A stretch of DNA of 64,000 nt from Bradyrhizobium lablabi (lineage in GTDB: Bacteria; Pseudomonadota; Alphaproteobacteria; Rhizobiales; Xanthobacteraceae). The position numbers and the translations under genes were made by a program. A model generated the notes under the pieces. The model was not told the origin of the DNA, searched no databases, and saw only the letters and a list, made by a program, of their open reading frames with translations. The DNA lies in the NCBI RefSeq assembly GCF_018129385.1, contig NZ_JAFCLN010000012.1, positions 62,001 to 126,000 on the forward strand. Direction: 5' to 3'. This document shows, in pieces, positions 1 through 17,017 of the stretch. Numbering within the stretch: position 1 is the first letter of the stretch; each line of letters starts with the position of its first letter.

Positions 1-1
1 G

Positions 2-127
2 CGTCGGCTGGCCCGATTCGGGGTGCGCCTGTCGGACGGAATCGCGCGGTCGATTCGGAAGCGGGTTTTGAAGGGAGCGGCCAGCCCCTCACCAGCCGCC
101 TATCCGAAGCAGAGCCGGATCGCCTGA
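2..127 (+). CDS. Possible 3' end of an unidentified gene (partial)
   Basis: An open frame enters from the left edge and stops at a TGA at 125-127, six bases before the convergent ABC transporter gene ends. The visible 41 residues are rich in Arg, Ala and Pro and end in SRIA. No domain can be recognised from so short a piece. The main support is its position: without it the first 130 bases would be empty in an otherwise dense region. It could equally be non-coding. Confidence 0.3.
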   Translation, partial: RRLARFGVRLSDGIARSIRKRVLKGAASPSPAAYPKQSRIA

Positions 128-132
128 GCGCC

Positions 133-2193
133 TCACTCCTCCTCGTCGTCCTCATCCTCGTCGTCTTCATTGTTATCGTCGGCTTGAGCTGCATTTTGCA
201 GCGCATGGCCCTGATCGTCCCAGAGCTTGCGGTACATGCCGTTGCGGGCGAGCAGTTCGGCGTGTGAGCCGCGCTCGATCGCCTGGCCGCCTGATATCAC
301 GATGATCTCGTCCATCTCGACCACCGATGTCAGGCGGTGGGTCGACCAGATCATGGTGCGGCCTTCGGAAACCTTCATCAGCGTGCGATTGATCGCGGCT
401 TCCGTGGTCTGGTCGAGCGCGGACGTGGCTTCGTCGAGCAGCAGGACGGACGGATTGCGGATGATGGCGCGCGCAATCGCGATACGCTGGCGCTGGCCGC
501 CCGACAGCGTGTCGCCGCGCTCGCCGACCTGGGTCTCATAGCCCTGCGGCAGGCTCACGATGTAGCGGTGGATCTCGGCCTTCTTGGCGGCCTCCTCGAC
601 TTCCGCATCGCTCGCGCCTTCCTTGCCGAGCCGGATGTTTTCCCGGATCGTCATGTTGAACAGCATGTTTTCCTGGAACACGACCGCCATGCCGCTGCGC
701 AACGATTCGCGCGTCACGCGGCGGATATCGACGCCGTCGATGGTCACCCTGCCCTCATCAGGCGTATAGAGCCGCAGGATCAGGTTGAGCAGCGTGCTCT
801 TGCCGGAGCCCGAGGGGCCGACGATGGCGATGGTCTTGCCGACATCGAGCTTGAGCGTGAGGTTGTCGAGCACCGGCTGCTGGCCGCCCTCGTACTGGAA
901 GCTGACGCGCTCGAAGGTGATGTCGTTGGTGATCGGCGGCAGATCCGGCGCGCCCGGCCGGTCGGCGCCGCGAGTCGGCTCATCGAGCAGTTCCTGGATG
1001 TGGCGCACGGCCGCGGCCGACTGGATCGACACCGGAATGAAATGCATGAGATGGGCGATGTTGTAGGACACCTCCCAGAACGCGCTTTCGAAGGTGACGA
1101 AGGTGCCGACGGTGATCTGGCCCTTGGTGGCGAGGTAAGCGCCGATCGCCAGCACCACGAGGTGCAGCAGCAGCACCGAGATGGTGACCGTGCGCTCCAC
1201 CATGGTCGACAGGAACACGGCCGATGCCGTCTTGATGCGCACATCCTGGTTGCGAAAGGTGAACCAGCCGAAGGTACGGCGCTGTAGGCTGAAGGCCTTC
1301 ACCACCGCTTGCGCGGCGACGTTTTCCTGCACGGTCGCGAGCAGCGCCGCCTCGTTCAGCTTCTGCTCGTAATTGGCCTGCACCGCCTTCGGGGTGAGGA
1401 TGCGCGGCCCGATCAGCGTGATCGGAAAGATCAACAACGCGACGGCGGCGAGCTGCCAGTTCAGGAACAGCATCAGGATGATGCCGGCGATCAATTCCAG
1501 GAACGGCAGCGCGGCGCTGTTGGCAAAGGTCTTGACCGAGCCTTCGAAGGCGGACAGGTCGATCGAGAAGCGCGACAGGATTTCGCCGCGCTTGGTGCGC
1601 GCGAAATAGGAGGCCGGCAGGTTCTGGACGTGCTCGAACAGGTTCGAGCGCACATCGGCAATGATCGAAGCGGCGAGCCGCGCGTCCCAGCGCTCGTACC
1701 AGACCGCGATGATCGAGGTCAGGATGCCTGCGACCGCCAGTACGCCGAGGATCTTGTAGAGGGCCTGAAAATCTTCCTCGCCGAGCGCGTCGTCGATCAG
1801 GAATTTCAGACTGAGCGGCATGATGACGTTGAACAGCGTCTCGACGAGGACACCGAACGTCACAAATGCCAGCAGCCTTTTGTAATTGGCGAGATGCGGC
1901 TTGACGAAGCCGTAGATCGTCGACAGGGCGCCGGCGGCTTCCTTGGCGGTGAAGACGACGAGGTCCTCGTCGTCTTCATCGTCGTCGAGCTCGAGTTCGT
2001 CGTCCTCGTCGTCTTCATCCTTCTTGTCAGTCGCTGGAGGCGCTCCCTTGCCGCCTGCGCTTTGATTACCGGCGGCGCCTGGATGGCTGGCGGCGCCTGG
2101 AACCGCCGCGGCCGCGAGCTTCTTCTCCAGCTCGGAATCCTCCTCGCCCGGGACGAGTTTTTGACTATCCGATGAAGGAGGCCGCTTTGCCAT
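133..2193 (-). CDS. ABC exporter, fused permease and ATPase, with acidic tails
   Basis: A half-size ABC exporter of about 686 residues, expected to act as a homodimer in the inner membrane; the substrate cannot be read from sequence. The permease half (about residues 85-370) has the usual run of hydrophobic helices. The ATPase half has Walker A GPSGSGKST (about 457-465), signature LSGGQRQR (about 560-567), Walker B VLLLDEATSALD and the switch His in STHRL. Unusually, the N-terminus before the first helix carries a long Asp/Glu run (KKDEDDEDDELELDDDEDD) and the C-terminus ends in a second one (DDEDEDDEEE). I chose the ATG at 2193 (MAKRPPSS); an in-frame ATG ten codons upstream at 2223 is possible, and neither has a strong ribosome binding site. 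It stands alone downstream of the FAD/methyltransferase gene. Confidence 0.9.
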   Translation of the reverse strand: MAKRPPSSDSQKLVPGEEDSELEKKLAAAAVPGAASHPGAAGNQSAGGKGAPPATDKKDEDDEDDELELDDDEDDEDLVVFTAKEAAGALSTIYGFVKPHLANYKRLLAFVTFGVLVETLFNVIMPLSLKFLIDDALGEEDFQALYKILGVLAVAGILTSIIAVWYERWDARLAASIIADVRSNLFEHVQNLPASYFARTKRGEILSRFSIDLSAFEGSVKTFANSAALPFLELIAGIILMLFLNWQLAAVALLIFPITLIGPRILTPKAVQANYEQKLNEAALLATVQENVAAQAVVKAFSLQRRTFGWFTFRNQDVRIKTASAVFLSTMVERTVTISVLLLHLVVLAIGAYLATKGQITVGTFVTFESAFWEVSYNIAHLMHFIPVSIQSAAAVRHIQELLDEPTRGADRPGAPDLPPITNDITFERVSFQYEGGQQPVLDNLTLKLDVGKTIAIVGPSGSGKSTLLNLILRLYTPDEGRVTIDGVDIRRVTRESLRSGMAVVFQENMLFNMTIRENIRLGKEGASDAEVEEAAKKAEIHRYIVSLPQGYETQVGERGDTLSGGQRQRIAIARAIIRNPSVLLLDEATSALDQTTEAAINRTLMKVSEGRTMIWSTHRLTSVVEMDEIIVISGGQAIERGSHAELLARNGMYRKLWDDQGHALQNAAQADDNNEDDEDEDDEEE

Positions 2194-2318
2194 GAAACCA
2201 ACCGAAGCATATACGGCCGGCATGACCGCAGGACGAAGAGGGTAGCGGCGTCGCTACCGTTTCGATCCTAGGCGATCAGGATGAATTCGGCAAAACAAAT
2301 GGAATAACCCCATCAGGG

Positions 2319-4379
2319 TTATTCGTCGTCGTCGGCCTCGACCTTGTCGAAGAACGAATAGCGAAGGCTGTCAGCGTCCGCGTACCACTGGCCCGGCCCC
2401 TTGTTGGCCGCAAGCGTCGCAGCCCACAGCGCATCGGTGCAGTCGCGCCGGTGCATCGACAGATCGAAGCCGTTGCCGAAGAACAATTCCGACCATTCCC
2501 ACCAGGTGCCGAGCTTCTTGACGCCGCGCAAGAGGTCGTAGCGGTCGATTAAAGCGGGCGCCATGTCTGATGTGACCGAGCCGAACACGAGGCCGGTCCT
2601 GACCACGCGGTTGAGCTCGCGCACGGCGCGGGCCACCTGCTTTTCCGCCACGTGGCACAGGCTGGTCTCGAACACGAAGTCGAACGAGCCGTCCTTGAAC
2701 GGCATGTCGAGAACCGATCCGAGCTTGTTGTACTTCTTCAGCGCCTTCGGCGTTTTGGCATGGATGGCGCGGTTGTTCTCGATGCCCCAGGCATCGATGC
2801 CGCGCTCGCGCAGCGCGCCGACCAGTTCGCCGCTGGCCGAGCCGGCGACCAGCAGCTTTGCGCCCCTTGCCTTGCCCCAGACGATCCTGATCAGCTCCAG
2901 CAGATAATCGGGGTTGGTGAACTGACGCCACGCCTCGCTGTAAGGCCCGTGCCCGCGATAGTCCTCGAAATAGTCGCGGTCGATCTTGTCGGATACCGGC
3001 TTGCCGGCCTGAGTTCTGGCGCGGCGCAGCCGCATCATCTCGGTCAGGATGATGTCGGTCGCTGCGTCCGAGGAGTCGAGCAGCCCGTTGAGCGTGGAAT
3101 CGAACAGGTAGTCGCCGACCACCACGATCCCCGGATGCTCCTTCGGCTCGGGCCGGTGGTTGGTCATGACATCGCGCACCGGCAGGCCGCCGGGCAGCGC
3201 ATTCACCGACGACAGCCAGCGATGGATCTTGCCTTCCAGCAAATGCGCGCGGGCATCGCCGAGCGAAGCCGGCAACGATTTCAGCGCCGCGTCGATCAGT
3301 TCATTGTCGCTGAGATTGGCGAAGGCCAGCGCATCCGAGCCCGCGATCAGCCAGTTCAAGACGCCATGCTTGCCGACGTCGTGGCGCGCGCCTTCGTTGT
3401 AGACGCAGCAGCCGCCGAAAGCTTCCGACATGAACCAGGCGCCGGGAATCTTTTCGCCCCAGAACGGCTCGTCGAACAGGATCGAGACGCGCAAATAATG
3501 CGCCGGCCGGTCGAAATAGGCGACGTGTTTGACCATCGACTTGCGAAGTTGCTCGCCGTCCCAGCGCATGGTCGCGAGCCAGGAATGCGGCAGGCACATC
3601 AGCACGAGATCGAAATCCCGCGTTTCCGGCCCCTTGCCGTTCATCATGTTGAGCTGATAGCGGCCCGCGGCGGTCTTGCCGACCTTGAGGACGCGGTGAT
3701 TGAGCTGGATGTCCGCGTTCACTTCCGAACGCAGGCACTCGATCAACTGCTCATTGCCGTTCTGGATGGAATAGAGGCCGATGTAGCCCTCGATATCCAT
3801 CACAAAATTCTTCAGCGCGTTGAGGCCGTTGGTGTTGTGGCTCTCGGTCGCAATGTCCGAGCGCGCCATCACCTTGAAGAATCGCTTTGCGGTCGGGTCC
3901 TCGACTTCCTCGTCCAGTACCTGCTCGCAAGTCTTGTAGGCCCAGGGATGTTCGTTGTCGTGGGCGCCGACGCCTTCGTAATATTCGATCGGCGACACCA
4001 TATCCGAGCAACGCTTGCGGAATGCCTCGATGGCGGCGGCGGTCTTCGCGCCGTATTTGCGGCGCATGCCCGGCACGTCGTCGAGCAGTTCGCCGTCGAG
4101 CAGCACCTGCTCGGCATCCATCGGTATCGTCTGGAGCCCGAAATGCTGGATCAGCTCGCGTAGCGGATCGGGGCCGGTCATCGAGTAATCGTAGATTTCG
4201 GCGACGCCCGCCTCGTACATCGCGTTGGCGGTGTCGAACTTGCGGGTGACGATCTTGCCGCCGAGTCGGTCGGACGCCTCATAGATCGTGACGCGGCAGA
4301 GATCGCCGAGCTTTTTCTTCAGATACCAGGCGCTCATCAGCCCGCCCGGGCCGCCGCCAACGATCGCTAGATCCAACAT
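2319..4379 (-). CDS. FAD-dependent amine-oxidase-like oxidoreductase fused to a SAM methyltransferase
   Basis: A two-domain protein of 686 residues. The N-terminal part starts with the dinucleotide-binding motif AIVGGGPGGLMSAW (residues 5-18), has the RLGG element of flavin amine oxidases and ends with an FAD-closing segment (VVVGDYLFDSTLNGLLDSS). From about residue 470 a class I methyltransferase-like domain follows: AKLLVAGSASGEL fits the SAM-binding loop, LDMPFKDGSFDFVFETSLCHV fits motifs II-III. The start at MLDLAIVGGG places the Rossmann fold at the very N-terminus; an upstream in-frame ATG at 4427 would add 16 residues unlike the family. The C-terminus is acidic (KVEADDDE). The reaction is unknown; the fusion suggests oxidation and methylation of one substrate. 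It lies behind the rpoC terminator and is probably transcribed separately. Confidence 0.8.
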   Translation of the reverse strand: MLDLAIVGGGPGGLMSAWYLKKKLGDLCRVTIYEASDRLGGKIVTRKFDTANAMYEAGVAEIYDYSMTGPDPLRELIQHFGLQTIPMDAEQVLLDGELLDDVPGMRRKYGAKTAAAIEAFRKRCSDMVSPIEYYEGVGAHDNEHPWAYKTCEQVLDEEVEDPTAKRFFKVMARSDIATESHNTNGLNALKNFVMDIEGYIGLYSIQNGNEQLIECLRSEVNADIQLNHRVLKVGKTAAGRYQLNMMNGKGPETRDFDLVLMCLPHSWLATMRWDGEQLRKSMVKHVAYFDRPAHYLRVSILFDEPFWGEKIPGAWFMSEAFGGCCVYNEGARHDVGKHGVLNWLIAGSDALAFANLSDNELIDAALKSLPASLGDARAHLLEGKIHRWLSSVNALPGGLPVRDVMTNHRPEPKEHPGIVVVGDYLFDSTLNGLLDSSDAATDIILTEMMRLRRARTQAGKPVSDKIDRDYFEDYRGHGPYSEAWRQFTNPDYLLELIRIVWGKARGAKLLVAGSASGELVGALRERGIDAWGIENNRAIHAKTPKALKKYNKLGSVLDMPFKDGSFDFVFETSLCHVAEKQVARAVRELNRVVRTGLVFGSVTSDMAPALIDRYDLLRGVKKLGTWWEWSELFFGNGFDLSMHRRDCTDALWAATLAANKGPGQWYADADSLRYSFFDKVEADDDE

Positions 4380-4498
4380 GTCCGTTCCGTCGCCTACGCA
4401 CCCCCCTGCGCAAGCGCGCCGGGCCAAACCGTCCTAGCAAAAGCGCTTTTCATCCTGAAAGAAAGATGAACAAAGCGCGTTCCTGCACCGCAGCAAGC

Positions 4499-4526
4499 AA
4501 AAAAGGCCGGCGCGTGGCCGGCCTTT
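4499..4526 (-). terminator. Rho-independent terminator of the rplJL-rpoBC block
   Basis: Reading the minus strand downstream of rpoC, a 10-bp perfect stem (AAAGGCCGGC / GCCGGCCTTT, arms 4502-4511 and 4517-4526) with a 5-nt loop is followed by a run of six T. It lies about 130 bases after the rpoC stop, with one repeat element in between. Confidence 0.85.
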
Positions 4527-4554
4527 CGCATTCACCCGTAAACTTACGGACGCC

Positions 4555-4653
4555 TGGAGCGGGATGACTTTCTTCGAATCGTCATCCCACTCTATCTTTT
4601 TGTTTGAGCATGATCTCTTCGGAAAACCGGTACCCACTTTTCCGGATCATGCT

Positions 4654-4656
<3 letters not shown>
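4555..4656. repeat. Dispersed two-hairpin repeat (GAGCATGATC family), copy 1
   Basis: Two adjacent imperfect palindromes: first an arm pair around GGATGAC/GTCATCC, then GAGCATGATC ... GATCATGCTC with an inner CGGAAAA/TTTTCCG pair. The same unit recurs at 35223-35326 and 58342-58440 in the same orientation. The right border, read on the minus strand, is TAGAGCATGATCC, and its TAG is the rpoC stop codon. Confidence 0.9.
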
Positions 4657-8853
<4,197 letters not shown>

Positions 8854-9007
8854 GGTCTTCTCCTCGCGTGCCGGTCAAAAGCCGGCAGCAAATTCGAAAT
8901 TGTCTTGTCGCGGGCGCCCCGCCCGATGCGCGGGCGAAACGCCAGAGCCCGGCACATTCGAGCGAAGACGCGCTTCGCGCTTATGGGCCGGGCCTTGAAT
9001 CTTCGTC

Positions 9008-13135
<4,128 letters not shown>

Positions 13136-13618
13136 CGTGGCCTCTCATTTGTGCCGCCCTTTGGGGCGAACCTTCCGAAGCGCGATTGCCGTCGCCCCCG
13201 GGTTGAATTTCGATTCGTTCCGACCGCTGGAGGGCCGAATTTTCAGGGCTCTCGTCCTGAATTCGTTCTCCAGACCTTCAAAACGCAAAACGACGCGCGG
13301 ATGCATCGCTGCTTCCGCCCGTCCAAATCGCTCATCTCACGGACTGAAAAAGCCCGAAATTTGACTGTCTCCCAACGGCTTGCGCCGGGAACCCTGCCGT
13401 TCCCGTCACCTTAACCGTGCTTTCCTGCTGCCAGCCCGATATGGGATGGCAATAGTGGAGATTCGAGGGTTAAGTCCACGAATCCCCACACTTTTTTGTG
13501 TACACCCTCCTCCAGGCCCTCCCGGAGCACGGGTTTTGCATACCGAACCCGCTTTTTTGGCGGGAGATCCCGGGTCTGGCGTTGCTCGCCCGGGATCTTT
13601 GCTCGAGTAACCCCGCGG
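13136..13618 (-). other. rplL-rpoB intergenic leader
   Basis: There is no gene in these 483 bases. They contain the strong hairpin listed separately at 13565-13598 next to the rplL stop, a short palindrome around CACACTTTTTTGTGT, and otherwise unstructured sequence up to the rpoB ribosome binding region. I infer a transcribed leader with attenuation or processing sites. Confidence 0.6.
13565..13598 (-). promoter_or_regulatory. Hairpin after rplL, candidate attenuator or RNase III site
   Basis: A perfect 10-bp stem (AGATCCCGGG / CCCGGGATCT) with a 14-nt loop begins about 20 bases after the rplL stop. On the minus strand it is not followed by a T run, so it is more likely an attenuator or processing site than a full terminator. 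This matches the known excess of L7/L12 mRNA over rpoB in bacteria. Confidence 0.55.
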
Positions 13619-13999
13619 TTACTTGAGCTCGACCTTCGCGCCAGCCTTTTCGAGCTGGGCCTTGATCTTGTCGGCCTCTTCCTTGTTGACGCCTTCCTTG
13701 ACCGGCTTCGGCGCGCCTTCGACGAGGTCCTTGGCTTCCTTCAGGCCAAGACCGGTGATGGCGCGGACTTCCTTGATGACCTCGATCTTCTTGTCGCCGG
13801 AGGCGGCAAGCACGACCGTGAATTCGGTCTTCTCTTCAGCCGGAGCGGCAGCGCCACCGCCACCAGCAGCCGGGCCGGCCACCGCGACGGCGGCAGCGGC
13901 GGAGACGCCCCACTTTTCTTCCAGGAGCTTGGCGAGTTCGGCGGCTTCGAGCACGGTCAGGCTCGAGAGGTCGTCGACGATTTTCTGCAAGTCAGCCAT
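13619..13999 (-). CDS. rplL: 50S ribosomal protein L7/L12
   Basis: Stalk protein of 126 residues. The N-terminal dimerisation part (MADLQKIVDDLSSLTVLEAAEL), the Ala/Gly-rich hinge (AGPAAGGGGAAAPAEE) and the C-terminal factor-binding domain (VIKEVRAITGLGLKEAKDLV) are all clear. It binds L10 in multiple copies and recruits translation GTPases. It follows rplJ by 53 bases. Confidence 0.99.
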   Translation of the reverse strand: MADLQKIVDDLSSLTVLEAAELAKLLEEKWGVSAAAAVAVAGPAAGGGGAAAPAEEKTEFTVVLAASGDKKIEVIKEVRAITGLGLKEAKDLVEGAPKPVKEGVNKEEADKIKAQLEKAGAKVELK

Positions 14000-14052
14000 T
14001 GATCTGTTTCCTTAAAACGTTTGGTTCGAACCAGGTTGATATTTGCGAAGGG

Positions 14053-14571
14053 TCAGGCCGCTTCGCCCTTTGAGGCATGAGCCTGAATGACGCGCGCGAG
14101 CTTGGCCGCGGGCGCGTTCGAGAGCTGAGCGAGCTTGGTCGCCGGGGCCACGATGAGGCCGACCAGCTTGCCGCGCAGTTCGTCGAGCGACGGCAGCGAG
14201 GCAAGCGCCTTCACGCCGTTCACATCCAGGACGGTTTTACCCATCGAGCCGCCGAGGATAACGAACTGTTCGTTCGCCTTGGCGAAGTCGATGGCAACCT
14301 TTGGCGCCGCGACCGGATCGTTTGAAGTAGCGATCACGGTCGGCCCCTTCAGCAGGGAGCCGATGGCTGCGACGTCAGTGCCTTCAAGAGCAATTTTGGC
14401 GAGACGGTTCTTCGAGACCTTCACGGAAGCGCCAGCCTGCTTCATCTGCATGCGCAGCTTCTGCATCTGGGCAACGGTCAGGCCGGAATAATGGGCGACG
14501 ATGGCAACGCCCGTGGTCTTGAAGACCTCGTTGAGCGCTACGACCGCGTCCTTTTTTGCCGCTCTTTCCAC
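14053..14571 (-). CDS. rplJ: 50S ribosomal protein L10
   Basis: Stalk base protein of 172 residues starting MERAAKKDAVVALNEVFKTT, with the conserved VAHYSGLTVAQMQKLR segment and the C-terminal helices that hold L7/L12 dimers. It is first in the rplJ-rplL-rpoB-rpoC block. Because the genes upstream face the other way, it must use its own promoter in 14572-15225. In many bacteria L10 represses its own mRNA leader. Confidence 0.99.
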   Translation of the reverse strand: MERAAKKDAVVALNEVFKTTGVAIVAHYSGLTVAQMQKLRMQMKQAGASVKVSKNRLAKIALEGTDVAAIGSLLKGPTVIATSNDPVAAPKVAIDFAKANEQFVILGGSMGKTVLDVNGVKALASLPSLDELRGKLVGLIVAPATKLAQLSNAPAAKLARVIQAHASKGEAA

Positions 14572-15225
14572 AGCAAGCTCTCTCCGGTTGGCGGCCTTCG
14601 CATGAAGCGGGACCGCCGGGTTACACCCATCGTCCCGCCCAAAACCTGACCTTGGGACAACAGTCCCGGGACACGAAGGGGCAAGACGACATCTTTAAAG
14701 CCTGCCCTCCCGAACCAGATGGCGCGGGGTGTCGAGGTTCGAACCAAACTGGCTTCGCGGCGCCGGAAACCGGCGAGGCGAAGCAAAAATCCGGTCTTCA
14801 CCCGTCTATGCAGGCCATGCGATTAAGCCGTTGAGAAACTTATCGTTCTCGCTGGCGCCTGCAGTCTCGGACAGGATCGAGGCGATCAGCCGAAGCTGAG
14901 CACCCCTGCTCCCATTCCACCAAGACGAAGGTTCCTCTTCCTTTCGGTATCCATGCGGACGGCCGGAAAGGACTAGTCTCCTGTCGATTCGGGTTCGGAA
15001 TGCGAGCACAGACGCGCCGGCAACAGCCAGCACGCCCGGAGGCGGCTGTTTATCCGCTCTCGTCCCACTTGCCAAGAGCAAAAATCAGACCAGACGCACT
15101 CGGCGTCTCGACCAAATTGCGCCCGAAACGGCCCCAGTTTCGTCGATCCATTCCTGCGATTTTGTTTGACCCATCCCTGTCACAAACGAGCCGGCTCGCT
15201 CGTCTTGCCTGCGCGGGAGATTCAC
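14572..15225. other. Divergent control region between rplJ and the ECF41 cassette
   Basis: About 650 bases without a convincing gene. The right end holds the ECF41-type promoter for the plus-strand cassette (15178-15204). The left part should contain the rplJ promoter and L10 leader on the minus strand, but I cannot pick a -35/-10 pair with confidence. Confidence 0.55.
15178..15204 (+). promoter_or_regulatory. ECF41-type promoter of the sigma-factor cassette
   Basis: TGTCACA at 15178-15184, exactly 16 bases, then CGTC at 15201-15204. This is the promoter pattern known for ECF41 sigma factors. It ends 21 bases before the first start codon of the cassette, and that cassette encodes an ECF41-like sigma factor, so autoregulation is the simple reading. 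Confidence 0.8.
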
Positions 15226-15603
15226 ATGCAGCGTTTGATAGCAGCGATTATTGCGGTACCGACCCTGTTCAACGGGCTGGTCATGATCTTTGCCGGTTCC
15301 CGCTGGTACCAAACCGTTCCCGGCGTAACCGATACCGGCCCATTCAACCCGCATTTTGTCCAGGACATCGGCATTGCGTTCCTCGCGGCCGGTCTCGCAC
15401 TTGCAGCGCGGGCCTGGCGACCCCGCTATTGGCCGGCTGCGGTTGCAGGCGCCGGCTTCCTGGCAGCGCACGCCCTGCTCCACATTTTCATAATCATCGG
15501 CGGCCACGACCATCACGCCGCGTTCAGCCTGTTCGCCGTCGTTCTGCCGTCGGCCATCGCCCTCTATTCCGCCTTCCCAAGCCAAGGAGAACGTCATGCG
15601 TAG
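15226..15603 (+). CDS. Small four-helix membrane protein of the ECF41 cassette
   Basis: 125 residues, almost wholly hydrophobic, with about four membrane segments and a His-rich loop (GGHDHHAA). The start is fixed by GGGAGA six bases before the ATG. Its last codons overlap the start of the next gene by 8 bases (ATGCGTAG), so translation is probably coupled. I do not recognise the family beyond a general likeness to DoxX-type small membrane proteins. Its place between an ECF41 promoter and the partner genes suggests it belongs to the regulated response. Confidence 0.85.
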   Translation: MQRLIAAIIAVPTLFNGLVMIFAGSRWYQTVPGVTDTGPFNPHFVQDIGIAFLAAGLALAARAWRPRYWPAAVAGAGFLAAHALLHIFIIIGGHDHHAAFSLFAVVLPSAIALYSAFPSQGERHA

Positions 15604-16141
15604 CTGGATCGCGCGCCGCATATTGCGCAAGTACGGCAAACGTTATGGATACGACGTCAGCTATCTCGAAATGATGCTGAATGAGTCCCCCGCCGCTTTC
15701 TTCAAGTTCGCACCGGTCATGAAGGCCTCGGGCCATCGCGAGGTGGTTCCGGTCGAGGCAAGCTATGCGGCCAAGATCGTTGGCGCACTGGCGGAGGATT
15801 GCGGCCCCTGTACCCAACTGGTCGTCGACATGGCGCTGGAGGCCGGCATGCCGAAGGACCAGATCGAAGCTGTGCTGCGCCGCGATCCGCGCGCGATGAA
15901 CGACGCGACCACGCTCGGCTTCAGGTTCGCCGACACCTTGGTGCGCCGGTCTGGCGACGAAGATGAATTCCGCGATGCCGTCCGCGCTCAGTGGGGCGAT
16001 AAGGGCGTGATAGATTTGACGCTATCGCTGCAACTCGGCCGGATGTTTCCGATGGTCAAGGCAGGGCTCGGCTATGCGAGGGAGTGCCGTCGGGTCACGG
16101 TGGATGGACATGACGTCGATGTCGTCAAACAGGCCGCGTGA
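15596..16141 (+). CDS. Carboxymuconolactone decarboxylase/AhpD-like protein
   Basis: 181 residues. The segment EDCGPCTQLVVDMALEAG carries the CxxC pair and helical surroundings of the AhpD/carboxymuconolactone decarboxylase fold, so a thiol-dependent peroxidase or reductase role is plausible. ECF41 sigma genes are commonly paired with members of this fold, oxidoreductases or epimerases. The gene overlaps both neighbours: 8 bases with the membrane protein upstream and about 30 with the sigma gene downstream. The substrate is unknown. Confidence 0.85.
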   Translation: MRSWIARRILRKYGKRYGYDVSYLEMMLNESPAAFFKFAPVMKASGHREVVPVEASYAAKIVGALAEDCGPCTQLVVDMALEAGMPKDQIEAVLRRDPRAMNDATTLGFRFADTLVRRSGDEDEFRDAVRAQWGDKGVIDLTLSLQLGRMFPMVKAGLGYARECRRVTVDGHDVDVVKQAA

Positions 16142-17012
16142 CAGCGATCCGCTCGCGCCCCACCGCGGGCGCCTGCTTGGCCTTGCCTATCGCATGCTCG
16201 GCAGCCGCAGCGATGCGGAAGACGTCGTGCAGGACGCCTATCTTCGCTTTGCCGGCGCGCAGGATGTGCAAAATCCCGAGGCCTTTCTGGTGACCGTCGT
16301 GACCCGGCTTTGTCTCGATCGCCTGAAGAGCGCGCGGGCCCAGCGTGAGCTCTATGTCGGCCCCTGGCTTCCCGAGCCCGTGTTCGACGCGGATGGTCTT
16401 TCGGCAGGCGCCGCCACCGAGCTCGCCGACGACCTGTCGTTCGCCTTGCTGCTGGCGCTCGACCGTCTATCGCCGCCCGAGCGTGCGGCCTTCCTGCTTC
16501 ACGACGTGTTCGATACTCCCTTTCACGAAATCGCGGCGATGCTCGGCCGCAGCGAGGCGGCCTGCCGGCAATTGGCATCGCGGGCCCGCCGCGCGGTGCG
16601 CGACAACCGCCCCGCCCCCGCTGCGACACCCGACAGTCATGCGCGTCTTCTGCAAGCGTTCAGCGACGCGGTCGCCAGCGGCGATGTCAAGCAACTGGCC
16701 GAACTGCTGCGCGAGGACGCCGTGGCGCTCACGGATGGCGGGGGCCGCAAGTTCGCGGCGCTCAATCCGATCGTCGGCGCCGACAAGGTCGCGCGCTTCT
16801 TCATCGGTCTTGCCGGCAAGACCGCCAGCCAGAGCCAGGATATGCGCATCGAGCCGGCCGCCATCAACGGCGCCGCGGGCGCCCTGCTCTATCTGGACGG
16901 CGAACTCGATCTCACCCTGAGCATGGCGATCGACGGCGAGAAAATCGCGGCGATCTATGTGGTCCGCAATCCCGACAAACTGCGTCACCTGCCGATTTCA
17001 GTAACGCACTGA
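16110..17012 (+). CDS. ECF41-family RNA polymerase sigma factor with SnoaL-like C-terminal domain
   Basis: About 300 residues, longer than a minimal ECF sigma. Region 2 is seen in LAYRMLGSRSDAEDVVQDAYLRF and region 4 in LSPPERAAFLLHDVFDTPFHEIAAMLGRSE. Three signatures of ECF41 are present: WLPEP in the linker, DGGGRK at the start of the fused SnoaL-like domain, and NPDKL near the end. In this group the fused domain replaces an anti-sigma factor and controls activity. Starts at 16104, 16110 and 16119 are all possible; I chose 16110 for the GGTGGA just upstream. All overlap the end of the AhpD-like gene. Confidence 0.93.
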   Translation: MTSMSSNRPRDSDPLAPHRGRLLGLAYRMLGSRSDAEDVVQDAYLRFAGAQDVQNPEAFLVTVVTRLCLDRLKSARAQRELYVGPWLPEPVFDADGLSAGAATELADDLSFALLLALDRLSPPERAAFLLHDVFDTPFHEIAAMLGRSEAACRQLASRARRAVRDNRPAPAATPDSHARLLQAFSDAVASGDVKQLAELLREDAVALTDGGGRKFAALNPIVGADKVARFFIGLAGKTASQSQDMRIEPAAINGAAGALLYLDGELDLTLSMAIDGEKIAAIYVVRNPDKLRHLPISVTH

Positions 17013-17017
17013 AGCCG

